Positions 7,653 to 16,641 of a stretch of 64,000 nucleotides of DNA are shown piece after piece. Under the pieces are notes generated by a model. That model ran no database searches, was not told the origin of the DNA, and was given only the letters and a program-made list of their open reading frames with translations. The DNA comes from Phycisphaerales bacterium AB-hyl4 (GTDB taxonomy: Bacteria; Planctomycetota; Phycisphaerae; Phycisphaerales; Phycisphaeraceae). Position numbers and translations under genes: made by a program. How positions within the stretch are numbered: position 1 is the stretch's first letter; each line of letters opens with the position of its first letter. Where the stretch lies: NCBI GenBank assembly GCA_041821185.1, contig JBGUBD010000004.1, forward strand, positions 248,001 through 312,000, read 5' to 3'.

Positions 7653-8753
7653 TTACTGGAGGTTAACGGGCATGACGACGTAGAGGAAGTTTGGTCCTGT
7701 TCGGAGGACGCCTGGCTTGTTGGGGGCTTTGAACTCGAATTGCACCTGGCCGGTGTCGATGACCTTGAGCGCGTCGAGCAGGTAGCCGGGGTTGAAACCG
7801 ATTTCGATGGCGTCGCCCTGATACTGGGGCACGGGTACGCTGACCTCGGCTTCGCCCATCTCCGGGGCTCGGCTGGAGAGGGTGAGGCCGTCATCGCTGA
7901 AGGCCATACGGACGCCCTTGGACTCTTCGTTGGTGAGCAGCGCGGCGCGTCGGACAGCGCTGACGAAGACGTCGGTGTCGAGGGTGGCTTTTTTGTCGCC
8001 TTCCTTCGGGATGACGTCGTTGTATGGCGGGAAGTTGCCTTCGACCAGGTTGGAGGCGAGCAAGGCCTCGTCGGTCTGGAAGAGGATCTGATTGTCAGCA
8101 ATTTTGATTTTGACCGTCTGCTCGGCGTCGTCGAATAGACGCAGCAGAAGGTTTAGGGCCTTGGTGGGGACGATGGCGGATCGGCCGGCCTCGTCGCTGG
8201 TCTTGCACGTGCCGCGTGCGAGGGCGAGGCGGTGGCCGTCGGTGGCGACCATGGCGAGCTTCTTGCCGTCGCGTTCGAGCAGGACGCCGTTGATGGCGTA
8301 GCGGCTGTTCTCGCGCGCGGTGGCGAAGATGGTCATGGCGATGAGGCGATGAAGGTCGGCGGCGGAGATTTCGAAGTCGGGGTCGCCCTTGAATTCGGGG
8401 ATGGGCGGGAAGTCGGCGGGCGGGTGGCCGAAGATTTTGAACTTCGAATCCTGGCCGGTGATGCGAGCGACGTCCTGGTCGGTCTCGATGGTGAGCGTCG
8501 GGTCGGTAGACTCGCGGACGATCTGCTGGAGTTTGTCAGCCGGGACGAGGGCTTCGCCGACCTCCTGCACCTCGACGCGCGGGGTGGAGAGGCGGACAGC
8601 GACCTCGAGGTCCGTGCCGGCGAGGGTGAGCAGGTCTTCCGTGGCGGTGAGCTTGACGCAGGCGAGCACGGGTTTAGGTGTGCGCGCAACGACCACCCCC
8701 CCTACCAGATTCAGCGACTCGACCAATGCCCCGCGATCGCAGATGACTTTCAT
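7653..8753 (-). CDS. dnaN: DNA polymerase III beta sliding clamp
   Basis: Processivity clamp that forms a dimeric ring on DNA and tethers the replicative polymerase. The 366 residues are the normal length for three repeated clamp domains. Recognisable parts are MKVICDRGALVESLNLV at the N-terminus, FPPIPEF in domain 1, SRYAINGVLLERDGKKLAMVATDGHRLALA in domain 2 and the C-terminal YVVMPVNLQ, close to the canonical ...PMRL ending. It is not next to dnaA, gyrB or recF, so this is a dispersed dnaN as seen in many planctomycetes. The gap to the divergent AsmA-like gene carries a TTTCTGG repeat. Confidence 0.97.
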   Translation of the reverse strand: MKVICDRGALVESLNLVGGVVVARTPKPVLACVKLTATEDLLTLAGTDLEVAVRLSTPRVEVQEVGEALVPADKLQQIVRESTDPTLTIETDQDVARITGQDSKFKIFGHPPADFPPIPEFKGDPDFEISAADLHRLIAMTIFATARENSRYAINGVLLERDGKKLAMVATDGHRLALARGTCKTSDEAGRSAIVPTKALNLLLRLFDDAEQTVKIKIADNQILFQTDEALLASNLVEGNFPPYNDVIPKEGDKKATLDTDVFVSAVRRAALLTNEESKGVRMAFSDDGLTLSSRAPEMGEAEVSVPVPQYQGDAIEIGFNPGYLLDALKVIDTGQVQFEFKAPNKPGVLRTGPNFLYVVMPVNLQ

Positions 8754-8840
8754 GTATCACCTTCGTTTTTAGTATTGCTTAGACGCAAAAGGTAGCGGTT
8801 TGAAGGCGTTCGGGCAAGGTGAGGGGGTGAGGGGGGCAGG

Positions 8841-8873
8841 TTTCTGGTTTGGGGTTTCTGGTTTCTGGTTGGG
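8841..8873 (+). repeat. TTTCTGG-type intergenic repeat
   Basis: TTTCTGGTTTGGGG followed by two TTTCTGG units in the divergent gap between dnaN and the AsmA-like gene. A possible sigma-70 -10 box TATAAT on the + strand follows at 8980-8985. Confidence 0.7.
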
Positions 8874-9041
8874 GAAGCGGGTTGGTGGACGTTGAAAGAG
8901 CCTGCATCTGACGATGCATTGCGAGAGGACGAGGGTCGGCCGAATCCGGGGCGGGGTTACGGGAGGTAGTAACGAGCGATATAATGAGGGTTTGTGGAGC
9001 TGCACCGGCTCAGATATGCCGATGTGCACCCTTTTTCTGCG

Positions 9042-12000
9042 ATGCGAGAATGGTATTTGGCACGCATCCCGCTGAGATACAGACTTCGATCCGTGCACGG
9101 CTGGCGTCGTGGCGCGATGGTTGCCGGGCTGCTCGTGCTGGTGGCGACCGTGGTGGCTGGGGTGTACCTGACGCGGCCGGCGCGGTTGGGGGCGATCACA
9201 GCGGAACTGCTGCATCGGGTGACGGGGGCGGCGGTGACGATCGACGGAGCTTACCTGTCGCTGGACGGCGGGCTGCAGTTGGAGGGGGTGCGGTTCGGCG
9301 TGCCGAATCTGCCCCCGGAGCTGGCGCGGCTGGGCGATATTGAGTCGGTGCGGGTGACGCCGAACATCTGGGCGCTGGGGCGTGGCGAGCTGCGGCTGCG
9401 GTCGATCGTGCTGCTTGAGCCGACGCTTTACCTGACGCGGCATGAGGGCGATGACCTTTACAACTATCAACACCTGCTTCGGCCAAGCGCAGAGCCGGGG
9501 CAGCAGTGGTTGATTGATGCGCTGCCTGAAATTTTCGTTCGCGGGGGTCGATTGAGCTTCGCTGAGGTGGGCGAGGCGGGTGTGCGGTCGATGGGGACGA
9601 TGGGGGTGAATGGTCGGCTGACGCGCGATGTGGAAGAGCCGGCGGTGTATCGGTTCACGCTGCATCAGCATGGCGAGCAGTTGCTGCCGGGCGCGGTGCT
9701 GTATGGCAGCCTCGACCTGCTGAAGCAGAGCGTGTCGACGGAGCTGCACGGCTTTCAATTCACACAGCAGCAACAGCAATTGCTGCCCGCACAGCTGCGC
9801 GAGTTGTGGCAGCGGCTCGACCCGACGGGTGAGATGCCGCGAGTGACGCTGAACTACAACCAGGCAGGCGAAGGCGAGCTGGACGCGGAACTGCGGATGC
9901 AGAATGTGGCGTTGAGTATTCCCGCGCCGGGCGTTGAAGCGCGCATCCGCAACGTGACGGCAATGCTTCGGCTAAGCGGCGATCGGCTTGCAATCGAGTC
10001 GCTGACCGGTGAGATCGAAGGGATACCGTACGCGTTGGAAGGCGATATCGGTGCGTTTGATTTGAATGCGCCGATGCGGTTGAAGCTGGTGACGGAGCCG
10101 TTTGAGATTGACACGTCGCCGCCGCCTTATCTGGCGGGGTTGCCGGAGATCGTGCATCGGCATTATGCGCGGTACGAGCCGACGGGTTGGTTTCAGACGA
10201 CGTTCGAGTTGTGGCGTGACGAGCAGGATGGTGCGCTGGCGTATGAGGGGACGATTGACGTGCTGGGGGCGCGTGGGCGGTACGCACGGTTTCCCGTGCC
10301 GGCGCATGACCTGCGTGGCCAGGTGCACATTACACAGGACGAGGTCCGGATTGAGAACATCCGCGGCCGAACGCCGACGGGCGGCGAGGTGCGTGTGTCG
10401 GGCACGGTGTCGCCGCTGGGCAATGAGCCTGCGGTGGACGTGCTGGTGAGTGTGCGGTCGGGGGCGGTGGATCATCATCTGATGGCGGCACTGTCGGTCC
10501 GCGAACGGCAGATTGTTGAGATGTTTTTGAACGAGCCGGCGCGGGCGTCGCTGATTGATACGGGCGTGATTCGCGACGGCGCATCACTGCTGGGGCCAAG
10601 CGGTGGGCGTGGTGGTTTGATGGCGTTGCTGGCGGGTGAGGGGGAAGCGGTGCCCGTGTTTAACTTTGGCGGGCTGATGAATGCGGATGTGTATGTGACG
10701 CGTGAGGAAGGGCCGATTAACGCGGAGGCGGAGGTGCACCTTTGGCCTGCCAGTGCGGTGCCGGTGCTGTTCGAACATTGGCGTTATCCGGTTTACATGA
10801 CAGGCGGGAAGGTTGTGATCGGGCCGACGGTGACACGGCTTGAGGATGTGCAGGTGCGGGGGCTGACAGGGGCGCGTGGTCGGCTGGTCGGTGAGATTCA
10901 TCATACGGCAGGAGAAACCGTGCCGGCGTTGACGATCGAAGACGCGACTGTGCCGATCGATGCCCTGCTGCTGGCGTCCGTGCCTTCGCCACAGGATGAG
11001 TTGATAGGACAGCTCGGACTCGCGGGCGAGCTGCGTGCATCGGGCAAGATCATGGACGACGAAGAAGGCAAGACGGACTTCGCGATCACGCTTGAGATGG
11101 AAGACGGGCGGGCCACGCCGAACCATGGCGCGTTTACGTTCGAGCAGGTGGCGGGTCGACTGCTGCTACGCCGAGACTCGGCGACGCTGGAGCGGATGGA
11201 AGCGCGGCGAGGTGAGGGGCGGGTGACGGGCGAAGGTATGTTGTCATGGGGCGGCGACGAACGGCGGTCGGACCTGGTGTTCGCTGGCGAAGGGCTGGCG
11301 GTCGAGCGGGCGTTGATTGATCTGCTTCCGCAAGGGCATGCGGGGCGGGCGCAGGCGAGGGAGCTGTTTGACCGCCACGAGCCTGAGGGCGTGGTGGATG
11401 CGGATTTGTACTTCGGCGAGCAGGCGGGGACGAATGCAACGCCGTTGACGGAAGGCGCACCACCGACGCGATTAGTCGTTCGGCCGAGGGCGCTGACGTT
11501 GACGGCCGGGGGGGAGACGTTCGCACTGCGCGAGATGACGGGGGCGGTGAGCGTGATGGCGGGACAGGCAGAGCTTGAGGATGTGACGGCGAAGCTGGAC
11601 GGCGGCGCAGTGTCGGCCTCGGGTGTGGTGATGCTGGATGAAACGGGCGGTGCGGCGCTTCAGCTCAGTGGTGACCTGGATCGGATGAACGGGCCTTGGA
11701 TGGCGCTGCTGCCCGAGGGGGTGTCGCGGACGATCGAGGCGTTGGAGATGACTGGCCATGTGCGGATCGATCACGCCCGGCTGCTTGCGCGGCCGCGGGC
11801 GAGCGAGGGGCCGACGCTTGAGGCGGTGGGTGAGCTGTCGCTGATGGACACGACGTTGTACGCGGGCGTGCCGATCGAAGGGCTGCATGGCAAGCTGGCG
11901 TTCGATGTGGCAAGGCTGGCGGGGCAGACGATGCCTCAGTTTGAGTTGGCGTTGGATGCGGTTCGACTGTTCGCCGGCGATCGCGAGGTTCACTCGCTGC

Positions 12001-12725
12001 GAATGAATGTGCGCAGCGATGAGGCGGCGGAGGCGGTTCGGCTGGAGCAGATCGAGGCGCGGTTGTACGACGGCGTGCTGGTCGGACATGGTGTGTTCGA
12101 CCTGCAATCGGAGCCGGGCTACCAGGTGGAGCTTGCGTTGCAGGACGTTCGGCTGGAGCCATTTTTAAATGCACCGGAGCGGCGGCGGGAAGCGGACGAG
12201 GCGGGCGAGGCCTGGCCGCTGTGGGAACCGACGTCGGCGGGCAATCGCGACGGTCGGCTGAACGCGAGTCTGGTGCTCGGCGGTCGGCTGAACGATGTGG
12301 AGAGTCGACGCGGAAGCGGTGCGATCGAGATTCATGAGGCACGGCTGTATCAGCGGCCGGTGTCGATGGCGCTGTTGCAGGCGGTGAACCTGAGCCTGCC
12401 GCTGGCCGGTGCGTTTGATCGCGGGACGGGCAGCTTCCTCGTGGAAGGCGAGACGGTTTACTTCGACGACCTGAACCTCGAAGCGCCGAGCCTGGCGATC
12501 TATGGGTCGGGCACGATGCATTATCCGACGCGGGAGTTGAACCTGAGCCTGCGTCTCCGCAACCCGGCGGGGCTGGACCTGGGGTTGATCTCGGATGTGT
12601 TCAACATGGTGAAGGATCAACTGGTGGGCATTCGTATTACGGGGACGGTGGAGCAGCCGCGGGCGCGCGTTGTGGGGCTGGAAGATATTGGTCGGGCCCG
12701 GACGGAGTCGGTTCAACCGGAGTGA
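9042..12725 (+). CDS. Giant AsmA/YhdP-like envelope protein
   Basis: A 1227-residue protein. It has one N-terminal membrane segment at residues about 25-45 (GAMVAGLLVLVATVVAGVYL). A very long beta-rich region follows that begins TRPARLGAITAELLHRVTGAAVTIDGAYLSLDGGLQLEGV, the typical opening of AsmA-like repeats. The C-terminal AsmA-like domain contains LNASLVLGG, GSGAIEIHEARLYQRPV and AIYGSGTMHYPTRELNLSLRL. Proteins of this superfamily (AsmA, YhdP, TamB) span the periplasm as lipid-transfer bridges between inner and outer membrane, and that role is inferred here. GTG 8994 is an alternative start. A TATAAT at 8980-8985 would put the transcript start near 8992, which favours ATG 9042. Confidence 0.85.
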   Translation: MREWYLARIPLRYRLRSVHGWRRGAMVAGLLVLVATVVAGVYLTRPARLGAITAELLHRVTGAAVTIDGAYLSLDGGLQLEGVRFGVPNLPPELARLGDIESVRVTPNIWALGRGELRLRSIVLLEPTLYLTRHEGDDLYNYQHLLRPSAEPGQQWLIDALPEIFVRGGRLSFAEVGEAGVRSMGTMGVNGRLTRDVEEPAVYRFTLHQHGEQLLPGAVLYGSLDLLKQSVSTELHGFQFTQQQQQLLPAQLRELWQRLDPTGEMPRVTLNYNQAGEGELDAELRMQNVALSIPAPGVEARIRNVTAMLRLSGDRLAIESLTGEIEGIPYALEGDIGAFDLNAPMRLKLVTEPFEIDTSPPPYLAGLPEIVHRHYARYEPTGWFQTTFELWRDEQDGALAYEGTIDVLGARGRYARFPVPAHDLRGQVHITQDEVRIENIRGRTPTGGEVRVSGTVSPLGNEPAVDVLVSVRSGAVDHHLMAALSVRERQIVEMFLNEPARASLIDTGVIRDGASLLGPSGGRGGLMALLAGEGEAVPVFNFGGLMNADVYVTREEGPINAEAEVHLWPASAVPVLFEHWRYPVYMTGGKVVIGPTVTRLEDVQVRGLTGARGRLVGEIHHTAGETVPALTIEDATVPIDALLLASVPSPQDELIGQLGLAGELRASGKIMDDEEGKTDFAITLEMEDGRATPNHGAFTFEQVAGRLLLRRDSATLERMEARRGEGRVTGEGMLSWGGDERRSDLVFAGEGLAVERALIDLLPQGHAGRAQARELFDRHEPEGVVDADLYFGEQAGTNATPLTEGAPPTRLVVRPRALTLTAGGETFALREMTGAVSVMAGQAELEDVTAKLDGGAVSASGVVMLDETGGAALQLSGDLDRMNGPWMALLPEGVSRTIEALEMTGHVRIDHARLLARPRASEGPTLEAVGELSLMDTTLYAGVPIEGLHGKLAFDVARLAGQTMPQFELALDAVRLFAGDREVHSLRMNVRSDEAAEAVRLEQIEARLYDGVLVGHGVFDLQSEPGYQVELALQDVRLEPFLNAPERRREADEAGEAWPLWEPTSAGNRDGRLNASLVLGGRLNDVESRRGSGAIEIHEARLYQRPVSMALLQAVNLSLPLAGAFDRGTGSFLVEGETVYFDDLNLEAPSLAIYGSGTMHYPTRELNLSLRLRNPAGLDLGLISDVFNMVKDQLVGIRITGTVEQPRARVVGLEDIGRARTESVQPE

Positions 12726-12761
12726 TTGATGTGGGGGAAACGTGCGTAGGGTGAGCCGGGA

Positions 12762-12786
12762 CCCACGGATGCAATCCGTGGGCTTT
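12762..12786 (+). repeat. Dispersed intergenic palindrome, copy 2
   Basis: CCCACGGAT-GCA-ATCCGTGGG followed by CTTT, between the convergent AsmA-like and zinc-ribbon genes. Confidence 0.85.
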
Positions 12787-12828
12787 GGGGGGAGATGTGG
12801 CTAGGTTTTGGGTGCGCGGATGTGTGGG

Positions 12829-13203
12829 TCAGACGGCGTCGAAGGCGCTTTGGACGAGGCGCTCGGCGCCGCAGTAGATGCAGTGCTGATGTCGGGGGGA
12901 CATGGTGCGCGAACACTTGGGACACTTGGCGATGGTGCGGGAGGCTTTGCCGTCGGCGACGCCGTCCATCATGTCGATCACGCGAACGCGTTCGAGCAAC
13001 TCTTCTTCGGTGAGGTTGGTCTTGTCCTGAATGAGAGACCACATGGCCATGCACACGAGCGAGAGACGTTCGAGGCGTTCTTCGAGATGGTAGACGTCCT
13101 GCCGGGCGCTGGAGGCGGCGGACTGGGCGCTGGCGGCGCTGCGTGAAGCATGGGCCGAGCTGGATGATTCGCGGTATCCGCCGAACATGGCTGGGTTGAT
13201 CAT
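12829..13203 (-). CDS. Small zinc-ribbon protein with coiled-coil segment
   Basis: A 124-residue protein not matched to a named family. After a Ser/Ala-rich stretch comes a helical region (DVYHLEERLERLSLVCMAMWSLI) likely to form a coiled coil. The C-terminus has CPKCSRTMSPRHQHCIYCG, a CxxC-x10-CxxC zinc ribbon. The composition suggests a cytoplasmic adaptor. It sits between the AsmA-like gene and pheA, on the pheA strand, 103 bp downstream of pheA. Confidence 0.75.
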   Translation of the reverse strand: MINPAMFGGYRESSSSAHASRSAASAQSAASSARQDVYHLEERLERLSLVCMAMWSLIQDKTNLTEEELLERVRVIDMMDGVADGKASRTIAKCPKCSRTMSPRHQHCIYCGAERLVQSAFDAV

Positions 13204-13306
13204 GGGATGGTCCTTTCGAGTGAAGAGCTTGAATTCGGGGAACGTGAATTCGGGAGCGTGATCCGGGGCTTCGCTGCGCTTAGCCCCCGGCTTTGGATCG
13301 CTCGAT

Positions 13307-14410
13307 TTAGAGGACTTCTTTGGCGCGGGGGAACGAGCCGAGGACAGTCAGTTGCAGGCAGTGCTTGCGAGCTTCTTCGATGGCGTGGCGGACCTTTTCT
13401 TCTTCGATGTGGCCGACGAGATCGACGAAGAAGTAGTATTCCCAGTTGACGCGTTTGCTGGGGCGTTTGTCGATGTGGGTCATGTTCAGGCCGAAGTCTC
13501 GGAAAACGTCGAGGACGTTGACGAGGGCGCCTGCGGCGTGTTCGGTGGTGAACATGACGCTGGTCTTGTCATCGCCTGTGGGCTTGGAGGCCTGGCGTGC
13601 GATGACGAAGAAGCGGGTGGTGTTCTGGGGGTTGTCCTCGATGTTGGCGAACTGGACTTTCACGTCGTACAGCTCGCCGGCGAGGCTGGAGGCGATGGCG
13701 GCGGCGTTGGGTTCGGTGGCGGCAAGCTCGGCGGCTTTGCTGGTGGAGGCGACAGGGACTTTCTCAGCCTGCTGGAGCTGGACGCTGAGCCACTTGCGGC
13801 ATTGGGCGATGGCTTCAGGCTTGGAGTAGATGCGTGTGATCTGGTCCGGCTGAGCGTTGGAGAGCAGGTTGTGGTGGATGTTGATGAGGACTTCGGCGCA
13901 AACCTGGACCTCGGCGTTGAGGAAGGCGTCGAGGGTTTCGCCGATGCCGCCGATGGCGGAGTTTTCGATGGGGACGAGGCCGTAGTCGATGTGGCCGCGC
14001 AGGATTTCTTCGAAGACGGCGGGGATGTCGTCAACGTTGTCGTACTCGACGGACGAGCCGAACTTGCGTCGTGCGGCGAGGTGGCTGAAGCTGCCCGCGG
14101 GCCCGAGGTAGCCGACGCGGAGGGGTCGTTCGAGTGCGAAGCTGCCGGACATGAGCTCGCGCCAGATGGCTTCGAGGCAGGCGTCGGGCAGTGGGCCGGT
14201 GTTGTATTGGCGGATTTGTTCGAGGACGGCTTTTTCGCGTTCGGGGGCGTAGATGGGGGCCGCCGCGCCGCCGCGCTTGACGTGGCCGACTTCGACGACG
14301 ACCTTGGCGCGAGCGTTGAGCAGTTCGACAATCTGACGGTCGAGTTCGTCGATACGCTTGCGGAGGGGCGCGAGGGCCTCGTCGGTGGATTTTGTCGAGC
14401 CTTGGGTCAT
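13307..14410 (-). CDS. pheA: Bifunctional chorismate mutase / prephenate dehydratase
   Basis: Converts chorismate to prephenate and then to phenylpyruvate in phenylalanine biosynthesis. The 367 residues contain an AroQ-type chorismate mutase helix domain (LAPLRKRIDELDRQIVELLNARAKVV) at about 10-90. The prephenate dehydratase domain starts RVGYLGPAGSFSHLAA near residue 100 and includes the PIENSAIGGIGETLD loop and the catalytic NTTRFFVIA near 275. A C-terminal ACT domain follows (KTSVMFTTEHAAGALVNVLDVF). In the ACT domain the usual ESRP phenylalanine-binding motif reads DKRP, so feedback inhibition may differ. The ATG at 14410 gives the family N-terminus, and the open frame upstream is spurious. 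Confidence 0.96.
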   Translation of the reverse strand: MTQGSTKSTDEALAPLRKRIDELDRQIVELLNARAKVVVEVGHVKRGGAAAPIYAPEREKAVLEQIRQYNTGPLPDACLEAIWRELMSGSFALERPLRVGYLGPAGSFSHLAARRKFGSSVEYDNVDDIPAVFEEILRGHIDYGLVPIENSAIGGIGETLDAFLNAEVQVCAEVLINIHHNLLSNAQPDQITRIYSKPEAIAQCRKWLSVQLQQAEKVPVASTSKAAELAATEPNAAAIASSLAGELYDVKVQFANIEDNPQNTTRFFVIARQASKPTGDDKTSVMFTTEHAAGALVNVLDVFRDFGLNMTHIDKRPSKRVNWEYYFFVDLVGHIEEEKVRHAIEEARKHCLQLTVLGSFPRAKEVL

Positions 14411-14483
14411 TGCGGCGGCATTGTAACGGGGTTGGGTGCAGTTTGGCGATACAGTGGGTAAATATGAGGCGGGTTTGGTTGGG

Positions 14484-14516
14484 TTTCTGGTTTTTGGTTT
14501 CTCGTTTCTGGTTGGG
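14484..14516 (+). repeat. TTTCTGG-type intergenic repeat
   Basis: Three degenerate heptamers (TTTCTGG, TTTTTGG, TTTCTCG, TTTCTGG) in the divergent gap between pheA and the first DUF4203-like gene. Confidence 0.65.
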
Positions 14517-14589
14517 GCGGGGCGTATCCGGGGTGGTTCCGGGGGCAGGCCGGGGGTGCTTCGGATGTTTATAGCAGGAGGTATCGGCG

Positions 14590-15492
14590 ATGGAAAATGA
14601 TGTGATACAGGCTGTTTTGATGGTGCTGCCGACGATTGGGCTGCTGGCGGTGGCGCTGGTGGGGCTGGTGTTGTGGCTGATGGGCAAGCGGATTGCGCGG
14701 ACGGCTTGCGCGGTCGGCGGGCTGGTGCTCGGTGGTGTGGCGGGGTTCGTGCTCGGGGAGACGATGTCGGACCAGGGGGCGATTGTGCTGCCCTTGGTGA
14801 TCGGAGCAGCGCTGGCGGGCGGGTTGCTGGCGGGGCTGCTGTTCCGGGTGTGGGTGGCGTTGTGCGGCGCGGTGCTGCTGGCGTTGGTCGCGCCGGCGGC
14901 GGTGCTGGTGTGGCAGGGTACGCCTGCGGAGCCGGTGGCGGCGGAGACGCGGGAGGTGGCGGTGGAGGACCGTCCGGAGGAGGCACAGCCTCGCGACTTG
15001 CCGACGTCGGTGACGGACGCGGTAAGGCGAACGCTGGACGGGGAGCGGCCGTTCGCGACGCGGGAGCCGGACGAGCCGGCGGCAGCGGAGGCGGAAGCCG
15101 ACGCGGACGAAGCGGATGTGGAGCAGGTCCTGGAAGCGGCGGTCGCGGTGGCGCGACAGTGGTATGACAATCAGTTGACACTGGTGCGGCAGTGGTGGTC
15201 AGACCTCGGGCCGGCGACGCAGCGGACGATTTATGTCACTGCGGCGATCGGCGCGGGCGTGGGGCTGTTGCTGGGATTGCTGCTGCCGTTCGTGGCGGCG
15301 TCGTTCGAGTCGGCATTGGTGGGCTCGCTGCTATTGCTGCTGGCAGGACGAGAGTTGACAGCGATGCACGCGGAGGGGGCGTCGGCGTGGTTTCCACAGT
15401 CGCCGCGGATGGTCATCGTGTGGCTGGGTCTGATAACAATTTTGGGTTTTGCGATTCAGTGGACACTTTTCGCGCGGCGGACCGATAGGTGA
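14590..15492 (+). CDS. Multi-pass membrane protein, DUF4203-like
   Basis: 300 residues, with a good ribosome binding site (AGCAGGAGG) before ATG 14590. The N-terminal half has about four hydrophobic Gly/Ala/Val-rich segments in the style of the DUF4203/TMEM198 family (TIGLLAVALVGLVLWLMGKRIAR, GGLVLGGVAGFVLG, LVIGAALAGGLLAGLLF, LCGAVLLALVAPAAVLVW). An acidic soluble stretch at about 115-185 follows, then four more hydrophobic segments. It is followed by a second protein of similar design 132 bp downstream. Function unknown. Confidence 0.75.
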   Translation: MENDVIQAVLMVLPTIGLLAVALVGLVLWLMGKRIARTACAVGGLVLGGVAGFVLGETMSDQGAIVLPLVIGAALAGGLLAGLLFRVWVALCGAVLLALVAPAAVLVWQGTPAEPVAAETREVAVEDRPEEAQPRDLPTSVTDAVRRTLDGERPFATREPDEPAAAEAEADADEADVEQVLEAAVAVARQWYDNQLTLVRQWWSDLGPATQRTIYVTAAIGAGVGLLLGLLLPFVAASFESALVGSLLLLLAGRELTAMHAEGASAWFPQSPRMVIVWLGLITILGFAIQWTLFARRTDR

Positions 15493-15506
15493 AAGCGGAT
15501 AAGGGA

Positions 15507-15598
15507 AGGTTTCTGGTTTCTCGTCTCTGGTTTCTGGTTGGGCGTGTGGGCCTTTCTTGAAAACCCAGAAAAGAGAAACCACTTACCCGAAACCTCTC
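15507..15598. repeat. Inverted pair of TTTCTGG-type repeats
   Basis: TTTCTGG units at 15511-15541 face the complementary orientation (CCCAGAAAAGAGAAACC...CCGAAACC) at 15564-15594, so the transcript could form a long imperfect hairpin between the two membrane-protein genes. Confidence 0.55.
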
Positions 15599-15624
15599 CC
15601 CCACTACACCTGGAGCGATTCGCC

Positions 15625-16392
15625 ATGATGACGTTGCTTGCGGAAACGAGTTCTTCGGAAGCCGGCGCGGGAATGACTGCGACGGAGACGGCGGACCATC
15701 TGTTTCAGACGATCATCGGCATGTTTTCGCGAGCGGACACGCTGGCGCAGCCGACGGAACTGGTGGCGCATCTTCAGACGCTTGGTGCGATCTGGGCGGT
15801 GATTTTTCTGGTCGCGGGCATGGTCTGCCTATTGCGTGGCTACCAGTTTTACAAGCCGGTGACGATCCTGCTGGCGCTGCTGGTGGGGATGGTGGCCGGC
15901 TATGCACTGGGGCTTCGAATCGAGGCGCCATACATCGTGGCGGGCTGCCTGGGGCTGCTGCTGGCGGTGTGTGCCCTGCCGTTGATGAAGTACGCGGTGG
16001 CGTTGTTCGGCGGGCTGGCGGGCGCGTTTATCGGTGCCAACCTTTGGACGGGACTTGCGGCGGCATTTAATCAGGGCGCGGGGATGACGCTGCCGAGCGA
16101 GGCGTACTGGATCGGGGCGCTGGTGGGCCTGATCGTGTGCGGAATGCTGGCGTTCGTGCTGTATAACCTCTCGATCGTGCTGTTCACGTCAGTGAGCGGC
16201 GCGACGATCGCGGTGCTGGGGGCGATCGCGTTGCTGTTGAGCTTTGAAGGCGTTCGCGGGCCGGTGGCAGACGGACTGACGGCGAGCCAGTTGATCGTGC
16301 CGATGCTGGTGGTCGTGCCGGCGGTCATGGGGCTGATCATTCAAGAGACATGGGGCGGAGCGGCGAAAGCGGAAGGCGCGGGCGGGGAGTGA
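15625..16392 (+). CDS. Multi-pass membrane protein, DUF4203-like, second copy
   Basis: 255 residues from ATG 15625 (a second ATG follows at once). About seven hydrophobic segments include WAVIFLVAGMVCLLRGYQFYKPVTILLALLVG, AGYALGLRIEAPYIVAGCLGLLLAVCALP and GGLAGAFIGANLWTGL. The repeated Gly-rich helix pairs resemble the preceding gene and the DUF4203 family. A terminator-like hairpin follows at 16485. The two genes probably form one operon, and their function is unknown. Confidence 0.75.
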   Translation: MMTLLAETSSSEAGAGMTATETADHLFQTIIGMFSRADTLAQPTELVAHLQTLGAIWAVIFLVAGMVCLLRGYQFYKPVTILLALLVGMVAGYALGLRIEAPYIVAGCLGLLLAVCALPLMKYAVALFGGLAGAFIGANLWTGLAAAFNQGAGMTLPSEAYWIGALVGLIVCGMLAFVLYNLSIVLFTSVSGATIAVLGAIALLLSFEGVRGPVADGLTASQLIVPMLVVVPAVMGLIIQETWGGAAKAEGAGGE

Positions 16393-16420
16393 GGCGCGTT
16401 CCTGGTTTCGGGTTGGGGAA

Positions 16421-16445
16421 CCCACGGACGCAATCCGTGGGCTTT
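16421..16445 (+). repeat. Dispersed intergenic palindrome, copy 3
   Basis: CCCACGGAC-GCA-ATCCGTGGG with one mismatch, followed by CTTTAA, 28 bp after the second DUF4203-like gene. Confidence 0.8.
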
Positions 16446-16484
16446 AACGGGGCGGCGGTGAGAGAGATTTTCAGGCGCTTGGGT

Positions 16485-16518
16485 AACGTCGGGCCACGAT
16501 GGTGGGCCGACGTTTTTG
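16485..16518 (+). terminator. Rho-independent terminator after membrane-protein operon
   Basis: A 13-bp stem (AACGTCGGGCCAC / GTGGGCCGACGTT, one mismatch) with loop GATG is followed by TTTTGTT. Confidence 0.75.
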
Positions 16519-16641
16519 TTATGGTATTCGCGATGACGGCGCAGCTGGCGACAGGGATGTGAGTTGGCTGCCGGTGGGCATGAGGCCTGTTGATCGAACC
16601 CACTGCGACGCGCGGCCGTAGGCATCCCGATACGAAGCGCG

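Noticed and set aside
14411..15181. N-terminal extension of the pheA frame (about 257 codons)
   Set aside because: Pro/Ala-rich antisense of the DUF4203-like gene. PheA similarity begins at ATG 14410.
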